A stretch of DNA of 64,000 nucleotides from Clostridia bacterium (GCA_017408585.1 JAFQUJ010000006.1:1-64000); one strand, 5' to 3'. Positions 52,789-61,779 are shown, counted from the stretch's first letter. Translations and numbers: made by a program. Notes: generated from the sequence alone by a model not told the origin.

Positions 52789-53751
52789 ATGGACATTTTT
52801 CAACAGCTATACAACTATGGTCTTGTACCGGTAATTAAAATCACAGATGTAAAAAACGCAGTTCCACTTGCAAGGGCTCTTGCTGAGGGCGGTCTTAACT
52901 GTGCCGAGATAACCTTTCGTACCTCTTGCGCTAAGGAGGCAATCAAGTCGGTAACAGAGGCACTTCCCGATATGCTGGTAGGTGCAGGAACAGTCCTAAC
53001 ACCTGAGCAAGCAGACGAGGCATGGGAGGCAGGCGCTAAGTTTATCGTTAGCCCCGGACTAAACCCAAGAGTAGTAAAACATTGTCTTGCAAAGGGATAC
53101 CCAATTCTCCCGGGATGCGCAACACCAAGCGAGGTTGAAACAGCAATCGAGCTAGGACTTAAGGCAGTAAAATTCTTTCCGGCTGAGGCAGCAGGTGGCA
53201 TTAATATGATTAAGTCCATGTCCGCGCCCTATGGCTCACTCAAATTTATGCCAACAGGTGGAATTAACGAGGATAATATGCTCTCATATCTATCCTTTAA
53301 TAAGATTATCGCATGTGGCGGTAGCTTCATGGTTAAGGATAGCTTAATTGAGGCTGGCAAGTTCGACGAAATAACAGCTCTTACAAGAAGCGCTGTTATG
53401 AAGATGCTCGGCTTCAAGCTCGTACATATCGGCATCAACTGTGAAAACAAGGATGAGGCTACAAAGGGCGCAAGACTCATTTCATCTCTCTTTGGTCTTG
53501 ATTACAAGGAGGGCAATAGCTCAACCTTTAGTGGAACAGACTTTGAATTTATGCACAAGCCCTTCTATGGTAAAAATGGTCATATCGCAATAGCTACCAA
53601 TTTCCCCGACAGAGCTAAGGCATATCTTGAGAGCCAGGGCGTAAGCTTCATTGAGGAGAGCGCAGGCTATGACGACAAGGGCGCACTCAAGGTAATTTAT
53701 TTGAAGGACGAGATTTGTGGCTTCGCTATTCATCTTGTAAAGAAAAAGTAA
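52789..53751 (+). CDS. KDPG/KHG aldolase fused to a VOC (glyoxalase-like) domain
   Basis: A 320-residue protein. Residues 1-205 are a 2-keto-3-deoxy-6-phosphogluconate/4-hydroxy-2-oxoglutarate aldolase (Eda type): catalytic Glu in 'NCAEITFRT', the 'VGAGTVLT' loop, and the Schiff-base lysine in '[13 protein letters not shown]', with 'FMPTGGI' after it. Residues 208-320 form a VOC-type domain ('[17 protein letters not shown]', '[14 protein letters not shown]'). In other bacteria the aldolase is a single domain of about 205 residues; the fusion implies a substrate-linked lyase or isomerase, but I cannot say which. No edd or sugar-acid genes are near. Confidence 0.88.
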   Translation: MDIFQQLYNYGLVPVIKITDVKNAVPLARALAEGGLNCAEITFRTSCAKEAIKSVTEALPDMLVGAGTVLTPEQADEAWEAGAKFIVSPGLNPRVVKHCLAKGYPILPGCATPSEVETAIELGLKAVKFFPAEAAGGINMIKSMSAPYGSLKFMPTGGINEDNMLSYLSFNKIIACGGSFMVKDSLIEAGKFDEITALTRSAVMKMLGFKLVHIGINCENKDEATKGARLISSLFGLDYKEGNSSTFSGTDFEFMHKPFYGKNGHIAIATNFPDRAKAYLESQGVSFIEESAGYDDKGALKVIYLKDEICGFAIHLVKKK

Positions 53752-53752
53752 T

Positions 53753-54814
53753 ATGTTTGATAAGCTAAATAACGCAGAGCAAAGATATAATCAAATTGAG
53801 GAGGATTTGTCAAATCCCGAGATAATCTCAAATCAAGACGCCTTCACCAAGCTTATGAAGGAATATAAATCTCTTGCCCCCGTAATCGAAAAATATCGTG
53901 AATACAAAAAGGTAAAAAACGATATGGAGGGCGCACGCTCTCTTATGGAGGAGGGTGGAGAGCTATATGATATGGCTCTCGAGGAATATAAGGAGTGCAA
54001 GGAGCGTCTTGAAGTAATTGAGCAGGAGTTGAAAATCCTTTTAATACCCAAAGACCCCAACGACGATAAAAATGTAATCGTCGAAATCAGAGGTGGCGCA
54101 GGTGGTGACGAGGCAGCACTATTTGCATATGTTCTATATAGAATGTATAATATGTATGCCGATTCCGCGGGCTTCAAAACGGAGCTTATGAGCTGTAACG
54201 AAACAGGACTTGGAGGCTTCAAGGAGGTCACATTCATGATAAGCGGAGAGGGCGCATATTCTCGCTTTAAGTTTGAGAGTGGCGTTCATAGAGTTCAAAG
54301 AGTTCCCGAAACTGAAACACAGGGCAGAATTCACACCTCAACCGCAACAGTTGCCGTGCTCCCCGAGGCAGAGGAGGTAGAAATTGAAATTCTACCAACA
54401 GATGTAATAATCGAAACCTGTAAAAGTAGTGGGGCTGGTGGACAGCATGTAAATAAAACCGAATCGGCAATTCGCTTAATTCACAAGCCAACAGGAATAG
54501 TTGTTGAGTGTCAGGACGAGCGTAGCCAATTCAAAAACAAGGACAAGGCGTTCAAAATCCTTCGTACCAAACTCTATGATATGAAAAGACAGGAGATGGA
54601 CTCCAAAATCGCATCAGAGCGTAAAAATCAGGTTGGTACAGGAGATAGAAGTGAAAGAATAAGAACCTATAACTACCCACAAGGACGAGTAACAGACCAT
54701 AGAATAGGCTACACAATCTATTCTCTTGAGGCGTTCCTGAACGGAGATATAGGAGAAATGCTTGATAAGCTGGCAACAGCTGATGCAGCAGAAAAGCTAA
54801 AGGGCGGAGAATAA
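53753..54814 (+). CDS. prfA: Peptide chain release factor 1
   Basis: A 353-residue class I release factor reading UAA and UAG. The tripeptide codon-reading loop is in '[14 protein letters not shown]' (P-x-T), and the peptidyl-tRNA hydrolysis motif GGQ is in '[14 protein letters not shown]'. An intact RF1 argues against a general reassignment of UAG, which bears on the interrupted aldolase gene. It starts one base after the preceding stop, so the genes are coupled, and its stop overlaps the TsaC-type gene by one base. PrmC is not adjacent. Confidence 0.96.
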   Translation: MFDKLNNAEQRYNQIEEDLSNPEIISNQDAFTKLMKEYKSLAPVIEKYREYKKVKNDMEGARSLMEEGGELYDMALEEYKECKERLEVIEQELKILLIPKDPNDDKNVIVEIRGGAGGDEAALFAYVLYRMYNMYADSAGFKTELMSCNETGLGGFKEVTFMISGEGAYSRFKFESGVHRVQRVPETETQGRIHTSTATVAVLPEAEEVEIEILPTDVIIETCKSSGAGGQHVNKTESAIRLIHKPTGIVVECQDERSQFKNKDKAFKILRTKLYDMKRQEMDSKIASERKNQVGTGDRSERIRTYNYPQGRVTDHRIGYTIYSLEAFLNGDIGEMLDKLATADAAEKLKGGE

Positions 54815-55836
54815 TGATAACAGAGATATTAAGCTGGGAAGCGTCGGGCGCACTTGAAAAATCAGCGCGTCTTATAAGAGAGGGAGAAATCGTTGGAATT
54901 CCAACCGAAACAGTATATGGATTGGGCGCTAACGCATATAATGGCGAGGCTTGCCTTAAGGTGTTCAAGGCAAAGGGACGCCCTGCCGATAATCCTCTCA
55001 TTGTACATATTTCCGGCCCATCTCAAGCAGAAGAAATCGCCTATACAAACGCTCTTTATTATAAGCTTGCCGAAAGGTTTATGCCAGGACCACTAACGAT
55101 AATATTGCCTAAGCGCGATATTATTCCAAGCGAGGTAACCGCAGGGCTTGATAGCGTTGCTATAAGATGCCCTGTTCATAGCGTGGCAAGAAAAATAATA
55201 GAGCTTAGTGGTGTACCAATTGCAGCCCCATCAGCTAATAAATCCGGTATGCCATCACCAACCACAGCACAGCATGTCTATAACGATATGAACGGAATAA
55301 TTCCACTCATAATAGACGCAGGCGCATGCGATGTTGGTGTTGAATCAACCGTAATAAAAATAACAGATGACAGTATAATGTTGCTTCGCCCGGGTGCAGT
55401 GACACCTCAAATGCTAAGTGAGGTTTGCCCAAGCGTTACAATCTCCAAAGCAGTATTAGAGGAGCTAAAGGAGGGCGAGGTAGCCCAATCACCGGGAATG
55501 AAATATAAGCACTATGCCCCCAAGGCAAGCCTGTACCTTGTCGCATTTGATGGCGATGAGTTTATTAGGCTTGTAAGGGAGAGGGCACAAAGCGAAAATT
55601 GTGTAGTCATGTGCTATGACGAGGAAATCTCGTCACTTGATGGCATAACACTTTTACCTGTTGGAAAAAGAAATGACATAAAAGAACAAACAAAGCGACT
55701 CTTTGATTTGCTAAGGCACGCTGATGAGATAGGTGCAGATGTAATTTACGCTCACCTACCCGGCAAAAGTGGAGAGGAGCTTGCAATGTATAACAGAATG
55801 ATTCGCGCTTGCTCGCATAGAATAATAGGAGGATAA
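54814..55836 (+). CDS. L-threonylcarbamoyladenylate synthase (TsaC/Sua5, long form)
   Basis: A 340-residue enzyme making threonylcarbamoyl-AMP for the t6A modification of tRNAs that read ANN codons. The YrdC domain (1-205) has 'VGIPTETVYGLGANAYN', 'KAKGRPADNPLIVH' and 'IAAPSANKSGMPSPT'. A linker 'SPGMKYKHYAPKASLYL' leads to the C-terminal Sua5 domain (about 230-340). Its ATG overlaps the last base of the prfA stop. Placement beside prfA is common in Firmicutes (ywlC). Confidence 0.94.
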   Translation: MITEILSWEASGALEKSARLIREGEIVGIPTETVYGLGANAYNGEACLKVFKAKGRPADNPLIVHISGPSQAEEIAYTNALYYKLAERFMPGPLTIILPKRDIIPSEVTAGLDSVAIRCPVHSVARKIIELSGVPIAAPSANKSGMPSPTTAQHVYNDMNGIIPLIIDAGACDVGVESTVIKITDDSIMLLRPGAVTPQMLSEVCPSVTISKAVLEELKEGEVAQSPGMKYKHYAPKASLYLVAFDGDEFIRLVRERAQSENCVVMCYDEEISSLDGITLLPVGKRNDIKEQTKRLFDLLRHADEIGADVIYAHLPGKSGEELAMYNRMIRACSHRIIGG

Positions 55837-55837
55837 A

Positions 55838-58099
55838 ATGGCAAAGAAAAAGAAAACTGAGGAAAAAGTTGAAATTGTGGAGAGCGAACCCAGGTATCAG
55901 CCGATTACCGAAACCATCGAAACTAACTATATGCCCTATGTTGTAAGCGTAATGGTATCTCGTGCAATTCCCGAAATTGATGGCTTTAAGCCTGCTCATA
56001 GAAAGCTCCTTTATACAATGTATAAAATGGGACTTATGACAGGACCAAAGAGAAAGAGCGCAAACATAGTTGGAGAAACTATGAAGCTCAACCCTCATGG
56101 TGACGCATCAATTTACGAAACTATGGTTCGTCTAACTCGTGGAAACGAATCCCTACTACACCCCTTTATCGACTCAAAGGGCTCATTTGGTAAGCAATAT
56201 AGTAGAGACATGGCGTACGCCGCATCAAGATATACAGAGGCAAAGCTAGACCCGTTCTGCGCCGAAATTTTTACAGGAATTGATAAAAATGCTGTCGATA
56301 TGGTTGATAACTATGACAGCACCATGAAAGAGCCTAAATTGCTCCCGACAAGCTTCCCCAATGTGCTTGTGTCAGCAAACCTAGGTATCGCAGTTGGACT
56401 TGCATCATCAATTTGCTCGTTCAACCTAACTGAGATTTGCGACGCTACAATCGCAATTCTTAAAAATCCAAGAACAGATACAGATAGGCTAATGGAAATT
56501 GTAAAGGCCCCCGACTTCCCGGGCGGTGGCTATGTCGTGTATGAAAGCGACCAAATAAGAAAGGTCTATGAAACAGGTAAGGGCTCAATTAAGCTAAGAG
56601 CTAAATATTCATATGACCCCAAGGCTAACTGTATAGAAATTCTCGAAATCCCATACTCAACATCAATCGAGGCAATAATTAAGGAAATCGCAGATTTGTT
56701 TAAGGCAGGAAAGCTAAAGGAAATCACCGATTTCCGTGACGAGATTGACTTAAGTGGATTTAAGCTTGCGATCGACCTTAAAAGAGGAACGGACCCCGAG
56801 GCACTCATGCAAAAGCTCTTTAAGTTCACACCACTTGAGGATAGCTTCGCGTGCAACTTTAATGTCCTAATAAATAGCGTTCCACGCCAAATGGGCATTA
56901 AGGAAATTCTCGTAGAATGGATAAAATTCCGTACCCAGTGTTTGACAAGAGAGTTTAATTTCGAGCTAGACAAGAAAAACCACAGGCTTCGTATGCTTGT
57001 GGGACTTAGCAAAATCCTTCTCGATATTGATAAGGCTATAAAGATCGTTAAGGAAACCGAAAGGGACGAGGATGTAGTTCCAAATCTTATGACAGGCTTT
57101 GGACTTGATAAGGAGCAAGCAGAGTTTGTTGCGGATATCAAGCTCCGTCACCTTAACAGAGAATACATTATGAACCGCCTAACAGATATTGAAAAGCTCC
57201 AAGAGGAGATTGCCGGCATAAAGGCAATTCTCGAGGACGAGATTAAAATGAAGGCGTTCATTATAAAACAGCTAAACGAAATCAAAAAGAAATATGGCAA
57301 GCCAAGAAAAACTCAAATCATTCAGTCAAGCGATATTGTCGAGTTTACAAAGGAAGATATGATTGAGGATTATACCTGCACAATATTCTTCACCAAGGAA
57401 GGCTATTTTAAGAAAATCACTCAGCAATCTCTGCGCGGTAACTCAGAGCAAAAGCTCAAGGAGGGCGACGAGCTTCTGTGCTCACTTGAGGTAAGGAACA
57501 AGGATGAAATTTTATTCTTTACCAATAAAGCACAGGTGTACTTTGCAAGAATTAGTGACTTTGAGCTGTCTAAGGCATCGGAGCTTGGAACATTTGTAGC
57601 AACAAAGCTCAAATTCGACGAGGATGAAAAGCCAATATTCATGAGGGTTAATCCCGAATATAAGGACGATCAAAACCTCATATTCTTCTTTGAAAATGGC
57701 AAGGCGGTAAGAGTCCCAATGAGCGCTTATGCGACACAGGGCTCAAGGAAAAAGCTTAAAAAGGCATTCTCCGACGCATCACCAATTGTCAGCATAGTAT
57801 ATGAGGAGAGCGATGATCATATATTAATACTAAACTCTGATAGCAAGGCAATTCTTATCAGACCATCACTCATTCCAATAAAGACAACAAGAACATCGCA
57901 GGGAACAACAATCTTTGCAATGAACTTAAAGAAAAATCAGGTAATAACCGAGGTGCTTGTTGATTATAGCGAGCGCTTCCCTGATGCAATGTCCAGATAC
58001 AGAAAAATAAAAATACCTGCAACAGGCGTTTTGATAAGTGACTTAGATGTTACAACAAAGCAAGTTAAAATAGAAGAGAAAAGGAGAGGTCGCAAATAA
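55838..58099 (+). CDS. DNA gyrase/topoisomerase IV subunit A
   Basis: A 753-residue type IIA topoisomerase subunit. The catalytic tyrosine is in 'AAASRYTEAKL' type context (here 'YAASRYTEAKL'), with 'HGDASIYETMVRL' and 'GFKPAHRKLLYTM' before it and a coiled-coil-linked core after. The C-terminal beta-pinwheel shows repeats such as 'FENGKAVRVPMSAYA'. I do not see the GyrA box (QRRGGKG), so a ParC-like topoisomerase IV assignment is likely but not certain. No gyrB/parE partner is adjacent, which is unusual. GGAGG precedes the ATG one base after the TsaC-type gene, and a 38-residue membrane protein gene overlaps its stop. Confidence 0.92.
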   Translation: MAKKKKTEEKVEIVESEPRYQPITETIETNYMPYVVSVMVSRAIPEIDGFKPAHRKLLYTMYKMGLMTGPKRKSANIVGETMKLNPHGDASIYETMVRLTRGNESLLHPFIDSKGSFGKQYSRDMAYAASRYTEAKLDPFCAEIFTGIDKNAVDMVDNYDSTMKEPKLLPTSFPNVLVSANLGIAVGLASSICSFNLTEICDATIAILKNPRTDTDRLMEIVKAPDFPGGGYVVYESDQIRKVYETGKGSIKLRAKYSYDPKANCIEILEIPYSTSIEAIIKEIADLFKAGKLKEITDFRDEIDLSGFKLAIDLKRGTDPEALMQKLFKFTPLEDSFACNFNVLINSVPRQMGIKEILVEWIKFRTQCLTREFNFELDKKNHRLRMLVGLSKILLDIDKAIKIVKETERDEDVVPNLMTGFGLDKEQAEFVADIKLRHLNREYIMNRLTDIEKLQEEIAGIKAILEDEIKMKAFIIKQLNEIKKKYGKPRKTQIIQSSDIVEFTKEDMIEDYTCTIFFTKEGYFKKITQQSLRGNSEQKLKEGDELLCSLEVRNKDEILFFTNKAQVYFARISDFELSKASELGTFVATKLKFDEDEKPIFMRVNPEYKDDQNLIFFFENGKAVRVPMSAYATQGSRKKLKKAFSDASPIVSIVYEESDDHILILNSDSKAILIRPSLIPIKTTRTSQGTTIFAMNLKKNQVITEVLVDYSERFPDAMSRYRKIKIPATGVLISDLDVTTKQVKIEEKRRGRK

Positions 58100-58215
58100 T
58101 GAAAAATAACAAGAAGAAAAAGCTAAAAATGAATGGCGTTAGAATTATGTGCTGGATCTTGGCTGGACTTATGGTAATAGGAACAGTAGCACTTTTAATC
58201 TCCGCATTCCTTTAA
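58099..58215 (+). CDS. Small single-segment membrane protein
   Basis: A 38-residue protein whose ATG overlaps the preceding TAA (TAATG), with AAGGAGAGG upstream. A strongly basic N terminus (KNNKKKKLK) precedes one hydrophobic helix (residues 17-38, 'MCWILAGLMVIGTVALLI'), so it should be anchored with its N terminus in the cytoplasm. It is followed by a terminator. Similar tiny K-rich one-helix proteins occur in Firmicutes, but I cannot name one for this gene. The overlap with a real gene and a clear ribosome site support it being translated. Confidence 0.7.
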   Translation: MKNNKKKKLKMNGVRIMCWILAGLMVIGTVALLISAFL

Positions 58216-58232
58216 TATTAATAAGAAAAACA

Positions 58233-58263
58233 CAAAAATCACCGCTTGACACGGTGATTTTTG
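58233..58263 (+). terminator. Terminator
   Basis: CAAAAATCACCG/CGGTGATTTTTG with a seven-base loop, ending the long plus-strand run from 49.6 kb. Confidence 0.9.
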
Positions 58264-58312
58264 TTATGTAAATTATTTTTTCAAAAAACTTTAAAAAAAT
58301 TCAAAAAAGGTA

Positions 58313-58341
58313 TTGACAAAAGCCATTTCTTTTAGTATAAT
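58313..58341 (+). promoter_or_regulatory. Promoter of tRNA-Leu
   Basis: Perfect consensus: TTGACA, 17 bases, TATAAT, about 35 bases before the tRNA. Confidence 0.85.
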
Positions 58342-58375
58342 ACATAGGCAAGGTAACAAAAACCTTCTCAAATTT

Positions 58376-58459
58376 GCGAGAGTGGCGGAACTGGTAGACG
58401 CGCACGTTTGAGGGGCGTGTGATTCGCTCGTACGGGTTCAAGTCCCGTTTCTCGCACCA
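58376..58459 (+). tRNA. tRNA-Leu (anticodon GAG)
   Basis: The cloverleaf folds with acceptor GCGAGAG/TTCTCGC (one G-T pair), D-arm GGTAGACGC, anticodon stem CACGT/GCGTG around loop TTGAGGG, a long variable arm typical of class II (Leu) tRNAs, T-arm GGGTTCAAGTCCC, and encoded CCA. The anticodon is GAG, reading CUC and CUU. A terminator AAAGAGTAGC/GCTACTCTTT follows at once. Its 3' end plus terminator is duplicated at 58633-58682. Confidence 0.95.
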
Positions 58460-58682
58460 CGAAAAGAGTAGCAAAAGCTACTCTTTTTTGTTTCCAATAA
58501 AAAGGGACTTGAACGCAGGCGTGTCCCGGAGGGACAAAAGCTTTCGGGGAAAGGTTTTAGCCGGTGACCGAAGAATTTTTCGAGGCATATGAATAAAATT
58601 CTGTTTTTTGCCCTCGAAAAATGCAAGAGCATAGTCCCGTTTCTCGCACCACGAAAAGAGTAGCAAAAGCTACTCTTTTTTT
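58441..58682 (+). repeat. Duplicated tRNA-Leu 3' end flanking a structured 140-base insert
   Basis: The 49 bases from the T-arm through the terminator (58441-58489) are repeated at 58633-58682. The stretch between them begins with GGGACTTGAAC (58504-58514), the reverse complement of the tRNA T-arm, and contains the inverted repeats TGTCCC/GGGACA (58523-58536) and ATTTTTCGAGG/CCTCGAAAAAT (about 58576-58622). No protein-coding frame convinces me. It could be an attachment-site duplication, a small mobile element or a structured RNA. Confidence 0.65.
58462..58489 (+). terminator. Terminator of tRNA-Leu
   Basis: AAAAGAGTAGC/GCTACTCTTTT with a four-base loop and a T run. The same structure recurs in the second copy at 58654-58682. 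Confidence 0.85.
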
Positions 58683-58818
58683 GTTTTTTACAATATAATT
58701 GTAACCAACCACAAAAAATACTGTGTATTATATTGTAACATATATCTGCAAAATGTTGACTTTATAAACAATATGTGATAAAATTCGAGTGTATTTTACT
58801 TAACGCAAAGGAGAAATT
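58683..58818 (+). promoter_or_regulatory. Promoter region of the YwaF/TMEM164-like pair
   Basis: AT-rich spacer without a gene. The promoter reads TTGACT (58756-58761), 17 bases, TAAAAT (58779-58784) with TGA before the -10 box. AAAGGAG lies before the ATG at 58819. Confidence 0.6.
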
Positions 58819-59583
58819 ATGTTTAATACAACGCATATTCTTTATATGGTTATATCGGCGATTTTAAGTGTTGCTTTGTTTGTTGTTCTTAGCATCAAGG
58901 TTAAAAGGCTCACGACAAAGGAGCTTATATTAAAAATTTCCGCTATTTCGACCGTCGCAATTCATTTCAGCTCACTCTGGGTTGACTTCTTTGAAAATGG
59001 CGAGGCAACAATAGAATCGAATATGCTATTCCCAATTCACCCCTGTAATATCTGTATGTGGCTTTTGCTTATAGTCGCATTCTATAAAAAACGAGAGGGA
59101 ATTGTATATAAAACCATATCTGAATTTACATTTTGGGCAGGAACGGTATGTGGTAGCATCGGCATTTTGCTCAACGAAAATTTTGCTTCAAATCCAACTC
59201 TTGCCGATTACGATGTTCTAAAAGGATTTCTAAGCCATTCTACAATGATTTTCGGCTGTATCTATTTACTAGTCGGTGGATTTGTAAAAATAAGAGCTAC
59301 AAACACCATAAGCGTGGCAATAGGACTCTGTGGGTTTGTAGTTGACGGAGCGATAATAAATGCCCTGTACTCAATATTCGATCTACCACCCTGTAACTCT
59401 ATGTATTTGCAAGAAGTGCCATTTGCCCAAATGCCATGGCTTAATACAGTAGTTATAGGCGTGATTGCTGTTTTGGTAACATTTTTAATAAGCGCACTTC
59501 ACGAAATTATCAATTTGCCAATAGAAGAGCGCTGGTATTCAATTATTAAAAGCAAAGCTACAACAAAGGAGAAAAAATCGTGA
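58819..59583 (+). CDS. YwaF/TMEM164-like integral membrane protein (first of a pair)
   Basis: A 254-residue protein with about seven membrane segments. The stretch 'LFPIHPCNICMWLLLIVAF' matches the L-P-x-H-x-C motif of the YwaF family (TIGR02206, related to animal TMEM164), and 'FLSHSTMIFGCIYLL' carries the second conserved histidine. TMEM164 has been reported as a lipid acyltransferase; the bacterial function is not known to me. The protein ends in a basic tail. It overlaps the second gene by four bases, and the two proteins share the fold but are quite diverged in sequence. Confidence 0.78.
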   Translation: MFNTTHILYMVISAILSVALFVVLSIKVKRLTTKELILKISAISTVAIHFSSLWVDFFENGEATIESNMLFPIHPCNICMWLLLIVAFYKKREGIVYKTISEFTFWAGTVCGSIGILLNENFASNPTLADYDVLKGFLSHSTMIFGCIYLLVGGFVKIRATNTISVAIGLCGFVVDGAIINALYSIFDLPPCNSMYLQEVPFAQMPWLNTVVIGVIAVLVTFLISALHEIINLPIEERWYSIIKSKATTKEKKS

Positions 59584-60371
59584 GAGAATTGTTTTTTAAG
59601 CTGTTTGAAATGTCGCATTTCGACACGGGAATTTCCATTACCGCCTTTTCGATATCTCATATCATTTATATGATACTTATCATAGGTGGAATTGTTGCAG
59701 GTCATTTCTTACTGAGAAACAGTACCCCCGAAAAGAAAAATAAGGTTTTGGGAATACTGATAAACCTACTTGTTCTTTCCTACATATCAGACTTTTTCGT
59801 GCACGAATTTGTATATGGCACACCAAGCGAGCCGGGTGGACTTAACATGGATAAGCTCCCATTCCATATTTGCACAGTGCTATGCCCACTTTCTGCATTC
59901 GTACAGTATAATAAGAAATTTGAAAAAATAAAAGAGCCAATAGTGATTTTATCAATACTCGCTCCACTTATGTATCTTTGCTATCCTGCAAGCATAGGAG
60001 ATGGCGAGCCTTGGTGCTATCAAGCAGTTCAAACTATGTTCTATCACGGAATTTTGCTTGCGTGGGGAATTTTGAATATCACCCTTAGTCAAATTAAGCC
60101 CGATATTAAAAAATGCTATAAAAGCGCAATCGTGCTTGTAGGAATAACGCTTTGGGCAAAGCTTGGTAATGTCCTGCTTGAGCATAACTGGTTCTTCTTA
60201 AACGAGGACGCATTCTATATCGGTCTTGTCGAGGGCGGAATTATTCCTCAATGGTCACTTATGATAATTAATCCTATCGTTTTCTTCTTGGCAGTTCTCG
60301 CAGTATATGGAATTTATTATCTCGTTTTGCACATAAAGGGCAAAATCGCACAAAAGAAAGCAAACGCATAA
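59580..60371 (+). CDS. YwaF/TMEM164-like integral membrane protein (second of a pair)
   Basis: A 263-residue protein with a similar layout: 'DKLPFHICTVLCPLSAFVQY' has the L-P-x-H-x-C motif, 'MFYHGILLAWGIL' the second histidine, and 'LGNVLLEHNWFFLNE' a further conserved loop. It starts with GTG overlapping the TGA of the first gene, with GGAG just before, so the products are probably made together and may form a heterodimer. The C-terminal tail is lysine-rich. Role unknown; lipid metabolism is inferred from TMEM164. Confidence 0.78.
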   Translation: MRELFFKLFEMSHFDTGISITAFSISHIIYMILIIGGIVAGHFLLRNSTPEKKNKVLGILINLLVLSYISDFFVHEFVYGTPSEPGGLNMDKLPFHICTVLCPLSAFVQYNKKFEKIKEPIVILSILAPLMYLCYPASIGDGEPWCYQAVQTMFYHGILLAWGILNITLSQIKPDIKKCYKSAIVLVGITLWAKLGNVLLEHNWFFLNEDAFYIGLVEGGIIPQWSLMIINPIVFFLAVLAVYGIYYLVLHIKGKIAQKKANA

Positions 60372-60373
60372 TT

Positions 60374-60402
60374 AAAGCACCCAATAGGGTGCTTTTCATT
60401 TT
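60374..60402 (+). terminator. Terminator of the membrane protein pair
   Basis: AAAGCACCC/GGGTGCTTT with a four-base loop and T-rich tail. Confidence 0.85.
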
Positions 60403-60423
60403 CCTTAAATATAAATAAATCTA

Positions 60424-60452
60424 TTGAAACAAAGGTCGATGTGTGATAAAAT
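60424..60452 (+). promoter_or_regulatory. Promoter of the GH30-like gene
   Basis: TTGAAA, 17 bases, TAAAAT with TGTGA before the -10 box. Confidence 0.65.
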
Positions 60453-60485
60453 AAAGAAAAACAAGTATTGAATGGAGAAAATATT

Positions 60486-61757
60486 ATGATAATAACATCA
60501 ACCGAGAAAAAACAATGGCAAAAGGGCGAAACAGCAAAAATTGCAGGCGTTCCTTTAACATTTGGAGAAACCGCGCAAGAAATTCGAGGCTTTGGCACTT
60601 GCTTTAGCGAGCTTGGCGCAGTTGCACTTGGCAAGCTCAGCGAAAAGGATAGAAAAGAAGCGCTTGACGAGCTTTTTGATAGCGATAAATGTAACTTTAA
60701 CTATTGCCGTACCCCAATGGGAGCAAGTGATTTTTCGCTTGACTTCTATTCCTATAACGAAACAGATGGCGACTATAATATGGAGCATTTTTCCATTGAA
60801 CGCGACGAAAAATATTTGCTTCCTTTAATAAAAGAAGCGATAAAAAGACAAGGCGAGCTTCAAATGTTCGCATCACCCTGGTGTCCACCTCTTTGGCTTA
60901 AAACTCGCAGAGCGTATAGTAATGGTACATTTAGAATGACACCCGAATGCCTTAGCGCATACGCACTCTATTTTAGAAAATACATAGAGGCATATAAATC
61001 ACATGGCGTTCCACTAGTTCATATTTGCCCACAAAACGAGCCATGCTCAAATCAAGTATTCCCATCGTGCGTATGGCGTGGAAGCGAGCTGACAGAATTT
61101 ATCGGTGGCTATCTTGGCAAGGCAATTGAGGGCACAGGCGTTGATATAATGTTCGGCACAATCAATGGCCCGGAGGGCGACGATCGCTTTAGCTGGACAA
61201 GATACAGTGATTATCTCGGGCTTGCAATGCAAGACAAAAACGCAAGAAAATACATTAAGGCAGTAGGCTATCAATGGGCGGGAAAATTTGCCCTACCACA
61301 GACACAGGACGACTACCCCGACCTTGAAATAATCCAAACCGAGAGCGAGTGTGGCGACGGCAAAAACACATGGCAGAGAATGATGCATGTCTCAGCCCTT
61401 ATGCGCCATTATTTTCGCTTTGGCGCTAGCGCATATGTTTATTGGAATATCTCTCTTGAGGACGAGGGTTCAAGCACTTGGGGTTGGAGACAAAACTCAC
61501 TTATCCATGTAGAAAATGGCAAATTCGAATACACCCCCGAGCTTTATCTTATGAAGCACTACTCTCACTTTGTAAAGCGTGGCGCAAAATATCTTAAGCT
61601 AAAGGGCGAAATGGCATCAATTTGCACAGCCTTCAAAAACCCCGATGGCGAGATTGTTATAGTGGCGCAAAATCCATATTACGAAAAGGTGCTTATCACA
61701 ATAGAGGGAACAACCTATTCGCTCCCACCGCAATCAGTTAGTACAATCACCATTTAA
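60486..61757 (+). CDS. GH30-family glycosidase (glucosylceramidase-like)
   Basis: A 423-residue (beta/alpha)8 hydrolase. The acid/base glutamate lies in 'HICPQNEPCS' (NEP) and the nucleophile in 'IIQTESECG', both normal for GH30 subfamilies including beta-glucosidases and beta-1,6-glucanases. The N terminus 'EIRGFGTCFSELGAVAL' matches the family entry region and the C-terminal beta domain is present. There is no signal peptide, so it acts inside the cell. GGAG precedes the ATG at 60486; an ATG at 60468 lacks one. It heads a short same-strand group with a phosphodiesterase and a lipoprotein. Confidence 0.9.
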   Translation: MIITSTEKKQWQKGETAKIAGVPLTFGETAQEIRGFGTCFSELGAVALGKLSEKDRKEALDELFDSDKCNFNYCRTPMGASDFSLDFYSYNETDGDYNMEHFSIERDEKYLLPLIKEAIKRQGELQMFASPWCPPLWLKTRRAYSNGTFRMTPECLSAYALYFRKYIEAYKSHGVPLVHICPQNEPCSNQVFPSCVWRGSELTEFIGGYLGKAIEGTGVDIMFGTINGPEGDDRFSWTRYSDYLGLAMQDKNARKYIKAVGYQWAGKFALPQTQDDYPDLEIIQTESECGDGKNTWQRMMHVSALMRHYFRFGASAYVYWNISLEDEGSSTWGWRQNSLIHVENGKFEYTPELYLMKHYSHFVKRGAKYLKLKGEMASICTAFKNPDGEIVIVAQNPYYEKVLITIEGTTYSLPPQSVSTITI

Positions 61758-61779
61758 ACGATACATATCGAGGTGTTTT

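Noticed and set aside
58478..58666. Small minus-strand open frame across the duplicated tRNA region
   Set aside because: It runs through the terminator stems and the tRNA repeat, has no ribosome site, and is better explained by the repeat structure.
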